Below, piece by piece: positions 45,701 through 57,200 of a stretch of DNA of 64,000 nt. This stretch comes from Silene conica. Its lineage: Eukaryota; Streptophyta; Magnoliopsida; Caryophyllales; Caryophyllaceae. The notes under the pieces are model-generated. The model searched no databases. It saw only the letters and a list, made by a program, of their open reading frames with translations, and was not told where the DNA came from. The stretch is from NCBI GenBank assembly GCA_029255685.2, contig CM055311.2:58301048-58365047 (forward strand), in the 5' to 3' direction. Each line of letters starts with the position of its first letter. Position 1 is the stretch's first letter. The translations under genes and the position numbers were made by a program.

Positions 45701-47896
45701 CTCACCCTCTTCTTCAGTGAGCTCATATTCCTCTTCCTCTTCTTCTATCAAATCCAGCTCTTCAGCATCTTCAGCTGGATTACCTGCACACTTATCCAAA
45801 ATTGTCAGATCATCTAAGGGATCCTTGGTCAAGGATTCCCTCCAATTAAGGATAACATTCCTGTCTACAATATCAAAGGAACAACAAGTATCGTCCGTAG
45901 GAATAGTTGCCTTATGGGCAAGACTAAACTCGATAGTGTCATCCCCAATTTCTAAAGTAATGGTCCCGCGTTTGACATCTATCACAGCTCCAGCTGTGTG
46001 TAAAAAGGGTCTACCTAAAATAATAGGTATTCGACTATCTTCAGCAATGTCTAAAACAACGAAATCGACAGGAATAAAGAACTTTCCCACTTTTACTGGG
46101 ACATCCTCCAAGACCCCTAGTGGTCTTTGGGTTGATCTATCAGCCATCTGTACAGTAATATTGGTGACCTTAAGTCTACCTAGACCAAGTCTTTCACATA
46201 CAGAATAAGGTATGACACTGACACTAGCCCCTAGATCACAGAGGGCTTTCCCTATTAAATGATTACCTATGGTACAAGGGATGGAGAAACTACCTGGGTC
46301 TTTCAACTTGGGTGCTATATTATTTTGTGAAAGAACATAACATTCTTCCACAAAAGCAACAGCACCGTCGTCCTGAAAATTCCTCTTACGACTTAAAATA
46401 TCTTTCATGAATTTAGCATAAGAAGGTACCTGGGTAATTAGGTCAGTGAAAGGGATGGTTACCTCAAGATTCTTCACCATCTCCAAGAACTTACCAAACT
46501 TCTTATCCTCCTTTGAATTTTTTAGTCTTTCTGGATAAGGAATGGTGACTTTAGCCATAGGATCAGTAACCTTTGGCTCTTTCAGCTGTAAAATTTCAGT
46601 AAGGCCTTGAATAAAGGAAGGATCCAGCGATTCCGGAGTAAAAACGGCACTTTTTCCAGGAGCACTGGTCGGTCGACCAGTATCAGCGGTCGGTCGACCA
46701 GTATCAGCGGTCGGTCGACCAGTATCAGCGGTCGGTCGACCAGAGTCTGCAAAATCCGTCTTTTTCCTTTTCTCAGAATCTGATCTCGCGTCAGGAACAG
46801 TAGTCGATCGACTTACCGAAGCGGTCGATCGACCTCCTGCTCCTTTGACGGGATCGGATTCCTTGGTTGGAACCTCGGCTGGATCATCCTCTTGAGTTGC
46901 TTCTTCACAAACACGGCCACTCCTTAGATTTATGACGTTCAGCGTCTCCATGGGTCCCTCAGAACTAGCTGGAGAGCTAGTTCTTTGGTTGGCTATGTTT
47001 ATCAATTGTTCCTTAAAAATCTCCGTGGAAGTGCAGTGAGCCTCATGCATCTTAAAAACTGCCGTGGTTAAGGCATCAACAAGTGCTCTTAATCTCTCAA
47101 TTTCTCCCGTGTTGTCGACCGTAGTAACTAGGTTCGCACTTTCAAGCTTTAGCTGGGTTGCCTCAAGCTTTTCAAAACGGGCTTCAACTGTTGTCTCAAG
47201 AGCCATTACTCTATTCATCTCTACATTCAGCCTTCTCGAATTCCCACGTGAACCCTTAAAAGTAGCCCTATGCACCGCCATGTCTTCAATGGTTTGCCAA
47301 CCCTTCATATGATCGGTGTTGTTCTGGAATCTTCCATTGGCGGCCACATCAAGAATCATCTTATAGTCATCGTAAAGAGAGTTGTAAAAGCAGTTACACA
47401 GGTCCCATTGTGGAAGATTATGGTGAGGGATGGAACGGACCAATTTCTTGAATCGATCCCATGCTTCACAAAATCCTTCATCAGGCCCCTGCTGAAAGTT
47501 ACGGATTTGGTTTCTCAAGTCCTCAGCTTTTGCAAGAGGGAAATATTTCTTGTAAAAAGCCAAGGCCAAGGTGGTCCAATCTTTAATCCCTTCACTTGTC
47601 TTTTTAAGGTCCCGGTACCATTCTTGCGCGTCTCCCTTTAAAGAAAACAAGAACAGAGTTGCCAGCACCTCATCTCTAGACACCCCTTCAGGTAGGGGTA
47701 TAAAACAGCAATAATCTGTGAAGGTTGTAACATGCTTTATTGGATCTTCATCAGGTAGACCCGAAAATTGACTCTGCTCCACCAAATTGATATGAGTCGA
47801 GCGAAGTTCAAAGGTGCCAGTGGTGGGTTTAGGCAAGGTGAATCCTTTCGGTAAATCTTTAGGCTTCGGCTGTAAGTAGCTATAAATAGAATCCAT
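42708..47896 (-). pseudogene. Athila-like gag-pol polyprotein, one frameshift
   Basis: Minus strand; start taken at the ATG at 47896. Gag comes first ([33 protein letters not shown]). A linker has four [12 protein letters not shown] repeats (about 46745-46665). Protease follows with DLGAS (about 46230), reverse transcriptase with FMDDFSVYG (about 44875), RNase H with CDASDYALG (about 44425) and YTDHAALK, and integrase with the HH-CC zinc region ending CDACQR (about 43670), the [10 protein letters not shown] core, and a C-terminal part to 42708. The only break I see is a one-base deficit in an A-run at about 43450-43456, inside the integrase core. This would truncate the protein before the third catalytic acidic residue. 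No separate chromodomain. Confidence 0.9.
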
Positions 47897-48036
47897 AAAG
47901 AGAGTACTCAAGCCTTCCTCTCAAAAACCTGTCTTCTAAACAGCACTAGAAGAAAAGGTAAGAACGGTCTTAAGGAACCTAAGTTCCTTAAGACAAGAAA
48001 AATAAACTAAAAATTAACAAACAAAATTGTACCGTC

Positions 48037-48055
48037 TCCCCGGCAACGGCGCCAA
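48037..48055 (-). other. Primer binding site of the Athila-like element
   Basis: Minus strand reads TTGGCGCCGTTGCCGGGGA five bases inside the 5' LTR. This is the type usual for Athila/Calypso elements, commonly assigned to tRNA-Asp (from memory). Confidence 0.85.
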
Positions 48056-48059
48056 AATT

Positions 48060-49365
48060 TGACACCCGTCGTTGAGGGGTGCCAAAGATAAGATTTATAA
48101 AACCTCAGCTTAAACTCAGTTAGGATAAGTCAAGGGTCGAACCACAGAGAGACAGGGTAAATTGTGTTTGTAAATTTAAAGTCTATTGCAAGTAACCAAA
48201 AAAAGGGGGGTTTTGAATTGAGATTTTAACTAACAACTAAAGTAACAAAATAACAAGAGAATTTAAAATAAGATAAAGAGGGGATTAGGAACTTTGGTTC
48301 CCCATGGTCAAGACAAGTCAATGAAAGGTAAGAATAACCAAATAACACAATCCTAAGGAACAAAGAATAAACCTTTAGGTCAATATTCTACCCAATCCTT
48401 ACGGTCTTAGGGTTCCTACAAAAGCACTAAACTTTCGTTCAAGGGCAATCCCAAAGTTGTTGCTAAACTAATCCTAATAATCTTTCAATCCCAAGGATTA
48501 GTTCACCAACAACAATGGGGGATTGGTAATTTAATCATCAAACCTATCAAAGTCAAGTTTTTACATAGTTCCCCTAATTCCTAATCACAAGAATTAGTTA
48601 TGCATGCTTCTAATTATAAAACTATCAATTACCAAGAATATTAAAGATGTGAACATAATCAAAGATGATAATAAAAGAGTAAACATGAAATAAGAAAATA
48701 ACAACAAGATGAATAACAAGATTGGATTAAAGGAAAGATTAATTATCACAAACTTACAACTTGAATGGAAATCCTAAGAAGAAAGATGAAAGCTTTATAA
48801 AAATCCTCTAACAATGGAGGCTTCAAACATAGAGTACTTGGTAAAATTCCTAGGGTAGAAAATTGCTGAAAAACTACTTAACCTAATAGAAGAGTTTTGG
48901 TCTCCTTAAATAAGAAATATTACAAGATTAGGAAATCAGAAAAGAAAACGGAAGTCTCGAAACAGCCAGTGGTCGGTCGACCTGTTTCTTCGGTCGGTCG
49001 ACCGGTTCTGCTGAGACGGATTTATTTTCTTCGTATTTGGGCTTCCGTGGAGAGTTGGGCCTGATTACATATTCGACCTCGGTCGGTCGACCTGATATCT
49101 CGGTCGGTCGACCGCTTCTCTTTTTTCTCAGCTTTTATCCGGCCCGATGATTGTATTTGAATGCTCCATCCGAATTTATTGTTCCAAAAACAGCCTCCTA
49201 AAGGCAAATAAAGCTTGGTTTTGCTTACTTCCGCGTATTCCTGCATACAAAACATAGAAACACCAAAGTAGACAATATGGGAGAAAAAGCAACTAAAAAG
49301 TCACGAAAGTGAATGAAAATACGTGCCAAAAGAGTAAATGAAATGCATAAAATAGGCACGTATCA
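48060..49365 (-). repeat. 5' LTR of the Athila-like element
   Basis: 1306 bp, near-identical to the copy at 37012. The differences I see are at about 48108 (C for G), 48220 (A for G) and 49241 (C for A). Confidence 0.95.
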
Positions 49366-49499
49366 AAGCCACCGGGCCTGTTAGCATCATTACCATGCGG
49401 AGGAGGAGGAGGAACAACTTCAGCTTGAGTCCTTTGGTTCTCAAGAACCTGAAGAAGCGCTTGCATTATAGTATTCTCCACATTAGAAGGTCGCACCAT
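49366..49499 (-). pseudogene. Older gypsy gag, N-terminal codons
   Basis: Minus strand from ATG 49499: MVRPSNVENTIMQALLQVLE and a Pro-rich stretch. It continues into the Athila LTR at 49365; the rest of gag resumes at 37011. This proves the nested insertion. Confidence 0.85.
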
Positions 49500-49650
49500 C
49501 CTTCAAAAGAAAAACAGGTGTTAGCTTAGCAATTAGCAGGCACAAACAAACTACAATATAAGTCCTTAAATCTACCCCCATCTCTCATTCATTATTCAAT
49601 TATATGGTCGAGTTAAGGTTGGGGGTCACATGAGTGCGTCGGGAGCGATA

Positions 49651-49665
49651 ACGCTCTGATACCAA
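49651..49665 (-). other. Primer binding site of the older gypsy element
   Basis: Minus strand TTGGTATCAGAGCGT, complementary to the 3' end of initiator tRNA-Met, immediately beside the 5' LTR. Confidence 0.9.
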
Positions 49666-49666
49666 C

Positions 49667-50497
49667 TGTAAAATCCCTCATCACAGCGGGAAAATAAAAC
49701 ATACAAACATGCCCGAATTTACGCGGAATTTAAACTTTAACATGCAAGATAAGAACAGGTTAATTAAACAAAACTATAACTGCGGAAACGATCAAAACAT
49801 AGATAAGTATATAAGTCTAAGTACAAAAATATAAGTACAAAAACTCAGCCTGGGATGGCACATCCCTACAGGCACTCAATGTATATAAAAAACTAGGTCT
49901 AACTAAAACGATAGATAGGTATGTCATCGATGAAAGGATCAATTCTCGCTAGCCTCTGTAACCCTCCAGCAACCATCATTTACCTACATACATGAAAACA
50001 TGTACGCCACAATCAGTGGAGAGTGACTAGAGTTCTCCTAGCTACCTATTGTTAGCAACACGTAACACATAAGAACATCCAACATACTCCAACATTATCA
50101 CATGCGAAGTATATATATATATATCAACTTTCATATCAACATGCTTCACTTATGCGAATACCCCTAACTACCTTCGGAAACTATTTGAAGCGAGAGCTGA
50201 TCTCCCTTTCGGTTGCCCGGTCGGGGGGTCTTTCTCCTCAAACCATTTACGAACTCAGAATAAGAGTCGTCCACTGCCTTGGACGAACAATACTCAATAT
50301 AAACAATACTCTTAAATAAACAACCATCCAGCAACATCTGACATGGTACCCCAACTCAGGCAACCATATGCAAACAACAGTATCTAGAACTAACCCCAAC
50401 TCAGGAAAAAACTAAACACAATCAGCAGTGTCCTAGTCACACCCCAACTCGATATTAAATATTAAAATATTATTTTACGAAAATACGGGATGTTACA
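49667..50497 (-). repeat. 5' LTR of the older gypsy element, internally deleted
   Basis: 831 bp bounded by TGTAAAATCCC and ATGTTACA in plus reading. It contains the (TA) tract at 50108-50125 and the first CCCCAACTCAGG repeats. It then jumps from about 50449 to the ATATTAAAATATTATTTTACG end. Compared with the other LTR about 1.9 kb is missing, including all GCCGGTCGACC cassettes. Confidence 0.85.
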
Positions 50498-51797
50498 CTC
50501 GATATTAAATTTAATTAATTATACGCTTATTAATTATATTCCCTTGTCATATTTATATATATGATAAATTATAATACTGGATAAGTAGCCGAATTACACA
50601 TTTAATTTGGACGAAATACTTGTTGATTTCGGTCCACGTGATTATGATTTAATATAAATATAATAACCTCCAAAAGATCTTCTAACAACTTATAAAAGAA
50701 AGTTTTATTCAAGTTAGGACTCTTAATTGAGATGGTTATGTGAGTCGTGCAGATGAGCCGTGTGGACAGCTCAAACAGTTGAGATTTGCACATTCTTAAT
50801 TCCATTAGAACTCTATATATTAACTATATAAATAGGGTTCAAGACAGCGAGCATATGGCAGACGAAAAACACACAAAACGTGAGGTACAGACCAAAAGCA
50901 ATGTGTATGAGGCATATTTATTGGATCATCTTGGGTGCAATTGGTAGGAGGATTTCTACATTGGAATCTTTTATTCTAGGTTGTTCTTATGTCATAAACA
51001 AAGGACCAAAGGTTATTTCTTACCTCTTAATATCGATTTAATTACTGTGGTAACATTCATATTAAAGTTAATTTTGATATAATCCTTCCTTATGACATTA
51101 ATATGATTAATCTCATTATGAAATATATGATATTTCCTAAATGTGTGCGCGCGGGTGTGTTTGTGAGAGCATGCGCGTGTGTGTGCGTGTGTGTTGTGTG
51201 CGTGTGTGCGCGCGTGTGTGGGCGTCTGTGTAGGGATGGTTCATCGGAGAAGAGTATTATCTGAAGAAAGAGATACTAGAATTGCTTAAATAAATAATCC
51301 CTCAATTCCACTCAATATGATCTTGTAAACTAACTATAATATTGACAACATGAATGTGAATAACTAATCGTTTTATGTTTCACAAAAAAAAAGCATTTTA
51401 GAAACTTTTAAATCATAGTTTTATTTTGGTATGTGTTGTTTTCTTATTCATCATTTTCCCTTTGAAAAATAGCGCTTTTAGAATGAAATTTGAGTTGTGG
51501 TGATGTGAATCTTATTAACAAGTTGGACAAAGTAAATCTATTGACATGGATAATGGCTAAATGTATATTATTATCTAATATTTATGTGATAACACAATGA
51601 GTTTGCAATGAGAATTAACTCAACTTATCATTTTTGCAAGAAAGTTAAAAATTAGGATTTTTGACAAATGATATAAATGATATATTAAGATTAGCATTTA
51701 TAAACTTCATAATTACGCTACTATTTAACATATCATTTATGAGAACTAAAATATCGAGAAGAAAAAAAGCCCTGTAATCCTATAGGTTTTATGTACT
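50498..51797. other. AT-rich spacer with a (GT/GC)n tract
   Basis: No gene recognised. A TATATAAATAGGG box lies near 50823. 51143-51232 is an alternating purine-pyrimidine GTGTGCGCG-type tract. A 67-residue frame on the minus strand shows no domain. Confidence 0.5.
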
Positions 51798-52468
51798 TGC
51801 TAAATCCCGCACACGATTTTACTTAATCTCACACACTTTGTCACCTAGTTCCAAATTTACCCTTTGTTTAAAAAAAAGCTAAAAAAAAAATTTCTCTCTT
51901 CTCTTTCTCTCAATCCCAACCAAATTGCTAATAATTTAATGAATAATGGATCTTAATTAGCACATATTACAAGTAATTCCGTCGTTCTATCATCAAATTT
52001 ATTAATACACACCTTTTAATTGATTGAATGAATTATGGATTTTAATTCGCACATATTTACAAGAATTTTTACAATTAGGGTTTGAAATTTAGGGATTTAG
52101 GATTTTGGATTGTTGAAGAGGTGGTTGTTGGTGGTTGTCTTATTGGTCGGAGTAGGGTGATTGGTTTATGGCGGTTGGTTGTTGAAGATGTGGTTGTTGG
52201 TGGTTGTCTTATTGGTCGGAGTAGGGTGATTGGTTTATGGCGGTTGGTGGTGGGTCGATTATGGCGACTAGTGGTGGTACGTTCTAGTTATGGGGAGTTT
52301 GTGGTAGGGTGAGTGGTGGTGGGGTGGTTGAGCATATATGTTTTTTTTGGAATTTGTTTGGTTTTGATTATTGTCCTTTCTAATTGTGTATGAAAAGTAA
52401 GATAGGTGAAGTTGGAATAAGACGATAAAGTGTGCGGGATTAAGCAAAATCGTGTACGAGATTTAACA
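51798..52468. mobile_element. MITE-like element with ~50-bp inverted ends
   Basis: The left end GCTAAATCCCGCACACGATT continues TTACTTAATCTCACACACTT. The right end complement is GTTAAATCTCGTACACGATT then TTGCTTAATCCCGCACACTT. Inside, a ~73-bp GTGGTTGTTGGTGGTTGTCT block is tandemly duplicated (about 52110-52250). I could not settle the target-site duplication. The ~76-residue open frame is a product of the duplication. Confidence 0.7.
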
Positions 52469-54261
52469 ACTCCCATGTTTTAAGCTTACATTGGAGGATT
52501 TATCATTCTTAAACAAAAAGAAAGTAGAATAGAAATAATCTAACATTATGCATTAATTTCCCCTTCTTCATTTACAAACTTCATTTACGACAAAGGGACG
52601 TTTAATATTATACATAGAAAATTTAGTAGACAATCTATCTACAGAATCTAATTAAAAGACAACCTTAAAAATTTAATTTTTTGCCACATAACAAGTACAC
52701 TAAATTATTAAAAATATAACTACATTAAAATGCTGATTAATAATTAATTTTGTTCATGTTCATGTTCATGTACCCATATTGTTGGGGGTTTTAAAGGCGA
52801 ATAATTTATAATTATAGGATCAATAATGTCAAGTTTAATTTTGATTTATTTATTATTTATATTCTGTAGAATGAACGTAGACACGTTCTCAGTCATGCCA
52901 AGTTAAAATAACTCTCATCTCACATGCGTTTCAATATAAATAATTTACAAGAGACAAGCCAAAACAATTTAAGGATTAGATGTTACAATACGGTATGTCT
53001 AGTTTAAGCAAATTAATAATATACACCTCATCTGAACCAAGCTTAACATCTTATTTGCAATTTACAATACCTATTTGATTAGGCTATGTTGTTTGGAGGT
53101 TGATCATTTGGCTGGGTTACCATGAATTTGTTGAATGGTTCCCACATGGGTGTTATGAATTACTATATTCATTGAAGGTATTTTTGTAAAATCACATGTT
53201 CTTAGTATATTAATCAAAATAACAACTAAAGTTCAATGTATGGTTTTGAAAATAAATCAAGTTTGTCGAAGAAAAACAAGGCATTAACTAACTAACTAAC
53301 TTTATGTATTTCAATACTATAATCTTTTTAAATAGATCAACCAATAATCTGGACAAATCCTAACAATAAGATAAAATAACAAAACTAAAACAGATAAATC
53401 GGTGAATCTCACGCGTGTTATAAAAACAAGTTCCGGACAATTATAAATTCGACCCAATACAGTAATATGTAAATGAAGAAAAACGTGGGCAAAGTGTCGT
53501 CTCTTAAACTGTAAAAAATCAGCGGTGTAATTTGGTCATAATAGAATAGGAGGGAGTATCATTGAGCGTCCTCTCTCCTTAACGATGTCAATCACCTTCA
53601 TTTTTTCACAAATTTCTATCAGTTTTCTTAAACGTATTTTAAATAAAAGGACGCATGTTAGTCAAACAGGCTAGAATAATGCAAGGATGTGTTTTTACCG
53701 TTGGCAAGAAAAATAAAATTTCTTAGTTGAATTAGTGTCGGCTTTGGCCTAGGGTGAAATAAGTCCCAAAACCACCGGGAATGGGTCAGATAGATCCAGT
53801 TAGTCCATGTTAGGTCCGGCATCATCGCCTCACCGATGAGGTAAATCGTGAGGAAGCAGAAGTAGTTACGGGTTATACCCCTGCAAATCTGGAATACCAT
53901 CAAAGAGGTCTTTCAATTATATTTATACAAATTCTCAAACGAGACAAACCATAAGCTGAAATAAAGGATAAATGGGTGGCATTAGCCACTCCAACTACGA
54001 CACAATTATATTATATAGTATATCTTTGAACATACATCGACTTTACAACATGTCCTAACATTTTCCTGTACTAAAACTACTTACCCCAATCACAACCTTC
54101 CAAGGTTACTACAAAACTGTGATCAAAATATATTAAAAGTTCAATGCAACAATGGCGACCAATTGGTCCCCGTTATCGCCTGTGGTTACGATGAAGTCTA
54201 CACTGTCTAAGTCACAACATTACTAACCCATACAACAAACTTTTCTCACAATCTTGTATGA
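52469..54261. other. Intergenic region, ends in the CHR4 3' untranslated region
   Basis: AT-rich. No recognisable coding sequence. An 81-residue minus-strand frame at 53658-53903 matches no family I know. The last ~250 bp are probably the CHR4 3' untranslated region. Confidence 0.4.
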
Positions 54262-57200
54262 TTATGGCTCCACTACTTCTTTGCCTTTTGATTCAATCAC
54301 TGGTGTTTTCTCTGATGACACTTCCTCACCCTCTGGGTGATCAACGATTAATGGCTCAGATTTGGTAGAGTTCCCATGCCCTTGATCCATGTCTAAAGAC
54401 ACAGGTGGTTGACTGTCAGGCATCACAGATGAAGCAGGAGCAACACAAGATGCTACCAACTGCAGGACTTCAGGAGAGGGTGATAGGCCAGACTTTGGCA
54501 GTGCCTGCAACATGGAAATAGATGCTGAAGCAAGAGTATCACTAGAGGAGCCGCCATGGAAGTCTTGGCTACTTCCAGCAATATCGGTTGGGCACAGCCC
54601 AGATATATTAGGCCTACGTTTCTTCTTTTTCTTCAAACTTTTCCGAGGATCTTTGGGCTGTGAGGGAAGTGGGCCAGGAGTAACAAAAGGGGGGATGGAA
54701 GGCTTCTCTTCAGCATATAGTAAACGGACTGACTGTGCTATAGCGGAAACTGTAGGAGGAAGTTCAGGGTCGGGAGTCTTATGAGTTCCTACAGCTTCCC
54801 GAAGCCAGTGTGGTAGCTTTTCCTTCGCTGAACTATTTTCAATGGCTATTTCTTTCCCCTTCAAAAGCATGTTACTAGGATTATGCAGAAAGCTTGAAGC
54901 TGGTGGTGGTGGCTGACTACTGCTACCCACAATGAGAGGACTATGAGGAAAATTAAGTGGCCTATTCAACTGATTTGGAACCTTCTGATATTCATCTTGA
55001 AGGGGTATATCATATCCACTTGGCCGATTTAAAGGCGGAACACCAACATTACCAGGTCCAAATGCACTGTGAAGCATTGGAGGCTCCATTGGCAATGAAG
55101 CACCATGAGTATCAGAAAAAATTGTAGAGGGGTCGCCAAAATACCTTGCTGGAAAAATACCAGGAGCAAAAGATTGGAAAGGAGCATGGTTTTGAGGTCG
55201 AATGCCAGTATAGTTGGCGGGTTCAAATGGGTGAAGGTTTGATGCAAGTTCGCCAAAACCCAGCTTCATGTCAGTCAAGTGATTGTGTAATTTGGTCCCG
55301 CCTAACCTACTCCCCTGAAGGGCCCTTGCCATCATGTCATCAGAAATGTTGGGGAATAAAGCAGACTCACGAGATTTAGCCTGATCATCAGATCTCGTAC
55401 CTGGGGAACCATCCACTATCTTCAACTGCTCTTCCTCCCACCTAGAAGCCAGTTCATTAGGAGTTTTGAACTTTGAAAACTTCAATCTAGGATCCCTAAG
55501 CATGGCATCCCAGTTGCCTCGCCCGTGTCTTCGAACACCAATCCAAAGGGAATCGAGTTCATCTTCGGACCATCCATCGACTTTTGACTTCCTCTTCAAG
55601 AAGCGGCTTGCTCCATATCCAGTCCTCAAAGCAATATTCTCAAGAACCTTCCTGTGATTTTCAGGAATTGGTGGACAAGTGTTTGGCTTGCGCCCCAAAC
55701 TTAATGTCGGTAGGACATCCACCTCTTCCTGATTAAAATATGACATGTCTTGCGCATGGAGCCTCAAATTTTGCACAAATGACGGTGCTGAAGGTGATTG
55801 CACATTAGCAGGCTCATCTCTCCGTCCAAGTGATAAGTTTGCTAAGAAGTTGGCTCCTGGCGTCTGTAAGGTTTTAGGAGGAAAAGTCGCTAACAACCTT
55901 GGATCAAAAGGCAATCTGGGCAACCCCATTTTTTCCAGAAAATCAGCAGAACTAACACCTGGGTTCTCTACAGAGTCGGGAAACATTTGCTGCAAGAATG
56001 ATGGATGACACTGCAAACCAAGTATACATTTAGTGTCTAATATTTACTAGGACCCATTGTATTAATTCATTAAACATAGGCCGCAATAGTAAATCACGGC
56101 CCATTTATCAAAGTTACGCCATTGAGGCGGTATCAAAATTAGGCCGCATTGAGCGACCTCGAAATCAATTCTCAATGTAAGACGATACTTAATAGTAGAT
56201 ACCATGTTAGTAACAAATACATATAGAAGGAAATTGTGGGGATGGGGGCAGGTGACTGGTGAGAGTCAAGAAGGGAGACCGTACTGGAGGAAATGGAAGT
56301 GGGTTGTCTGAGAAGCTGCTCTTTATATAATGTGGTGGAAAGTCTGATGGTGTTTCTGGAAGCCTTGGCGTGCCTGTATGCATCTCAAGTCTCTTCACGT
56401 CCGCAGCACTCCTTGAGGAACCTGATATGTTCAAAGGAAAATTTGATGGGCTTCCATGACTATTTTCTCTTCCATACAATCTTGAAAAGCTTTTCTGAGA
56501 TGATGACTCTGGCTGACAAGCATTTGGTGCACAAAGACCCAAAACAGGTAACAGGTGGCTTGGACCATCGGGAATAGCATTTTCGGAGGAGCAGCCTGGT
56601 GATTTGACTACGGAGTGATTGCTAGATTTAAGCTTTAATAGCCTCACAGCTTTTTGAGCTGTGAGCCCATTGCTGTTGGTAAACTCACACTCATTTGACA
56701 TCTTATCTGCCATCTCGGATGTCCTAGGACTCCTTGCAGCTGCTTCTCCACATGGTTGTATCACTCTAGCAGCTTCATCTAGGTCTTTCAACTCTAACGG
56801 AGGGTACTCAGAGTGTAACTCGGGCTTACAAGAATCCAAAACCAGAGAAGCTTCTTTTCTTCGAGCAAGTCGTTCCTTTTGCCGAGCCCGAAGCCTCTCA
56901 CTGACATAGAAAATAAAAAAAATTAAAATACAGACATCACGGAATCTATAGAAACGCATTAAAATACAGACATCAAGGAATCCATCCTATACCTAAGTCA
57001 TTCAGTGAAGCCGTGCTTTCATTATACAGTTTAACTATGAGAAGAAAAACAGATAGAAACCCGATTCCAGGTGCATACAGGCAAACAAAAATGAATTTCC
57101 TATGCCTTTTAATGGTTTTCCGTTATTGAAAAAGGAAACAAACATAACATAATAAACTTGGGACGGAAGAACAAGGGTAAACAACCAAATTAGTATAAAG

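Larger units (their letters stand above)
37012..49365 (-). mobile_element. Young Athila-like Ty3/gypsy retrotransposon
   Basis: 12,354 bp. LTRs of 1306 bp each (37012-38317 and 48060-49365) begin TGACACC and end GTATCA. The 5-bp flank AAGCC is identical at 37007-37011 and 49366-49370. By eye I count three differences between the LTRs. Order on the minus strand: 5' LTR, primer site, gag-pol, an env-position ORF, long noncoding tract, 3' LTR. It is inserted in gag of the older gypsy element, in the same orientation. Confidence 0.95.

Noticed and set aside
45663..46208. 181-residue plus-strand frame and other frames opposite gag-pol
   Set aside because: Antisense shadows of the Athila polyprotein.
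53658..53903. 81-residue minus-strand frame as a gene
   Set aside because: No recognisable family and no supporting signals.
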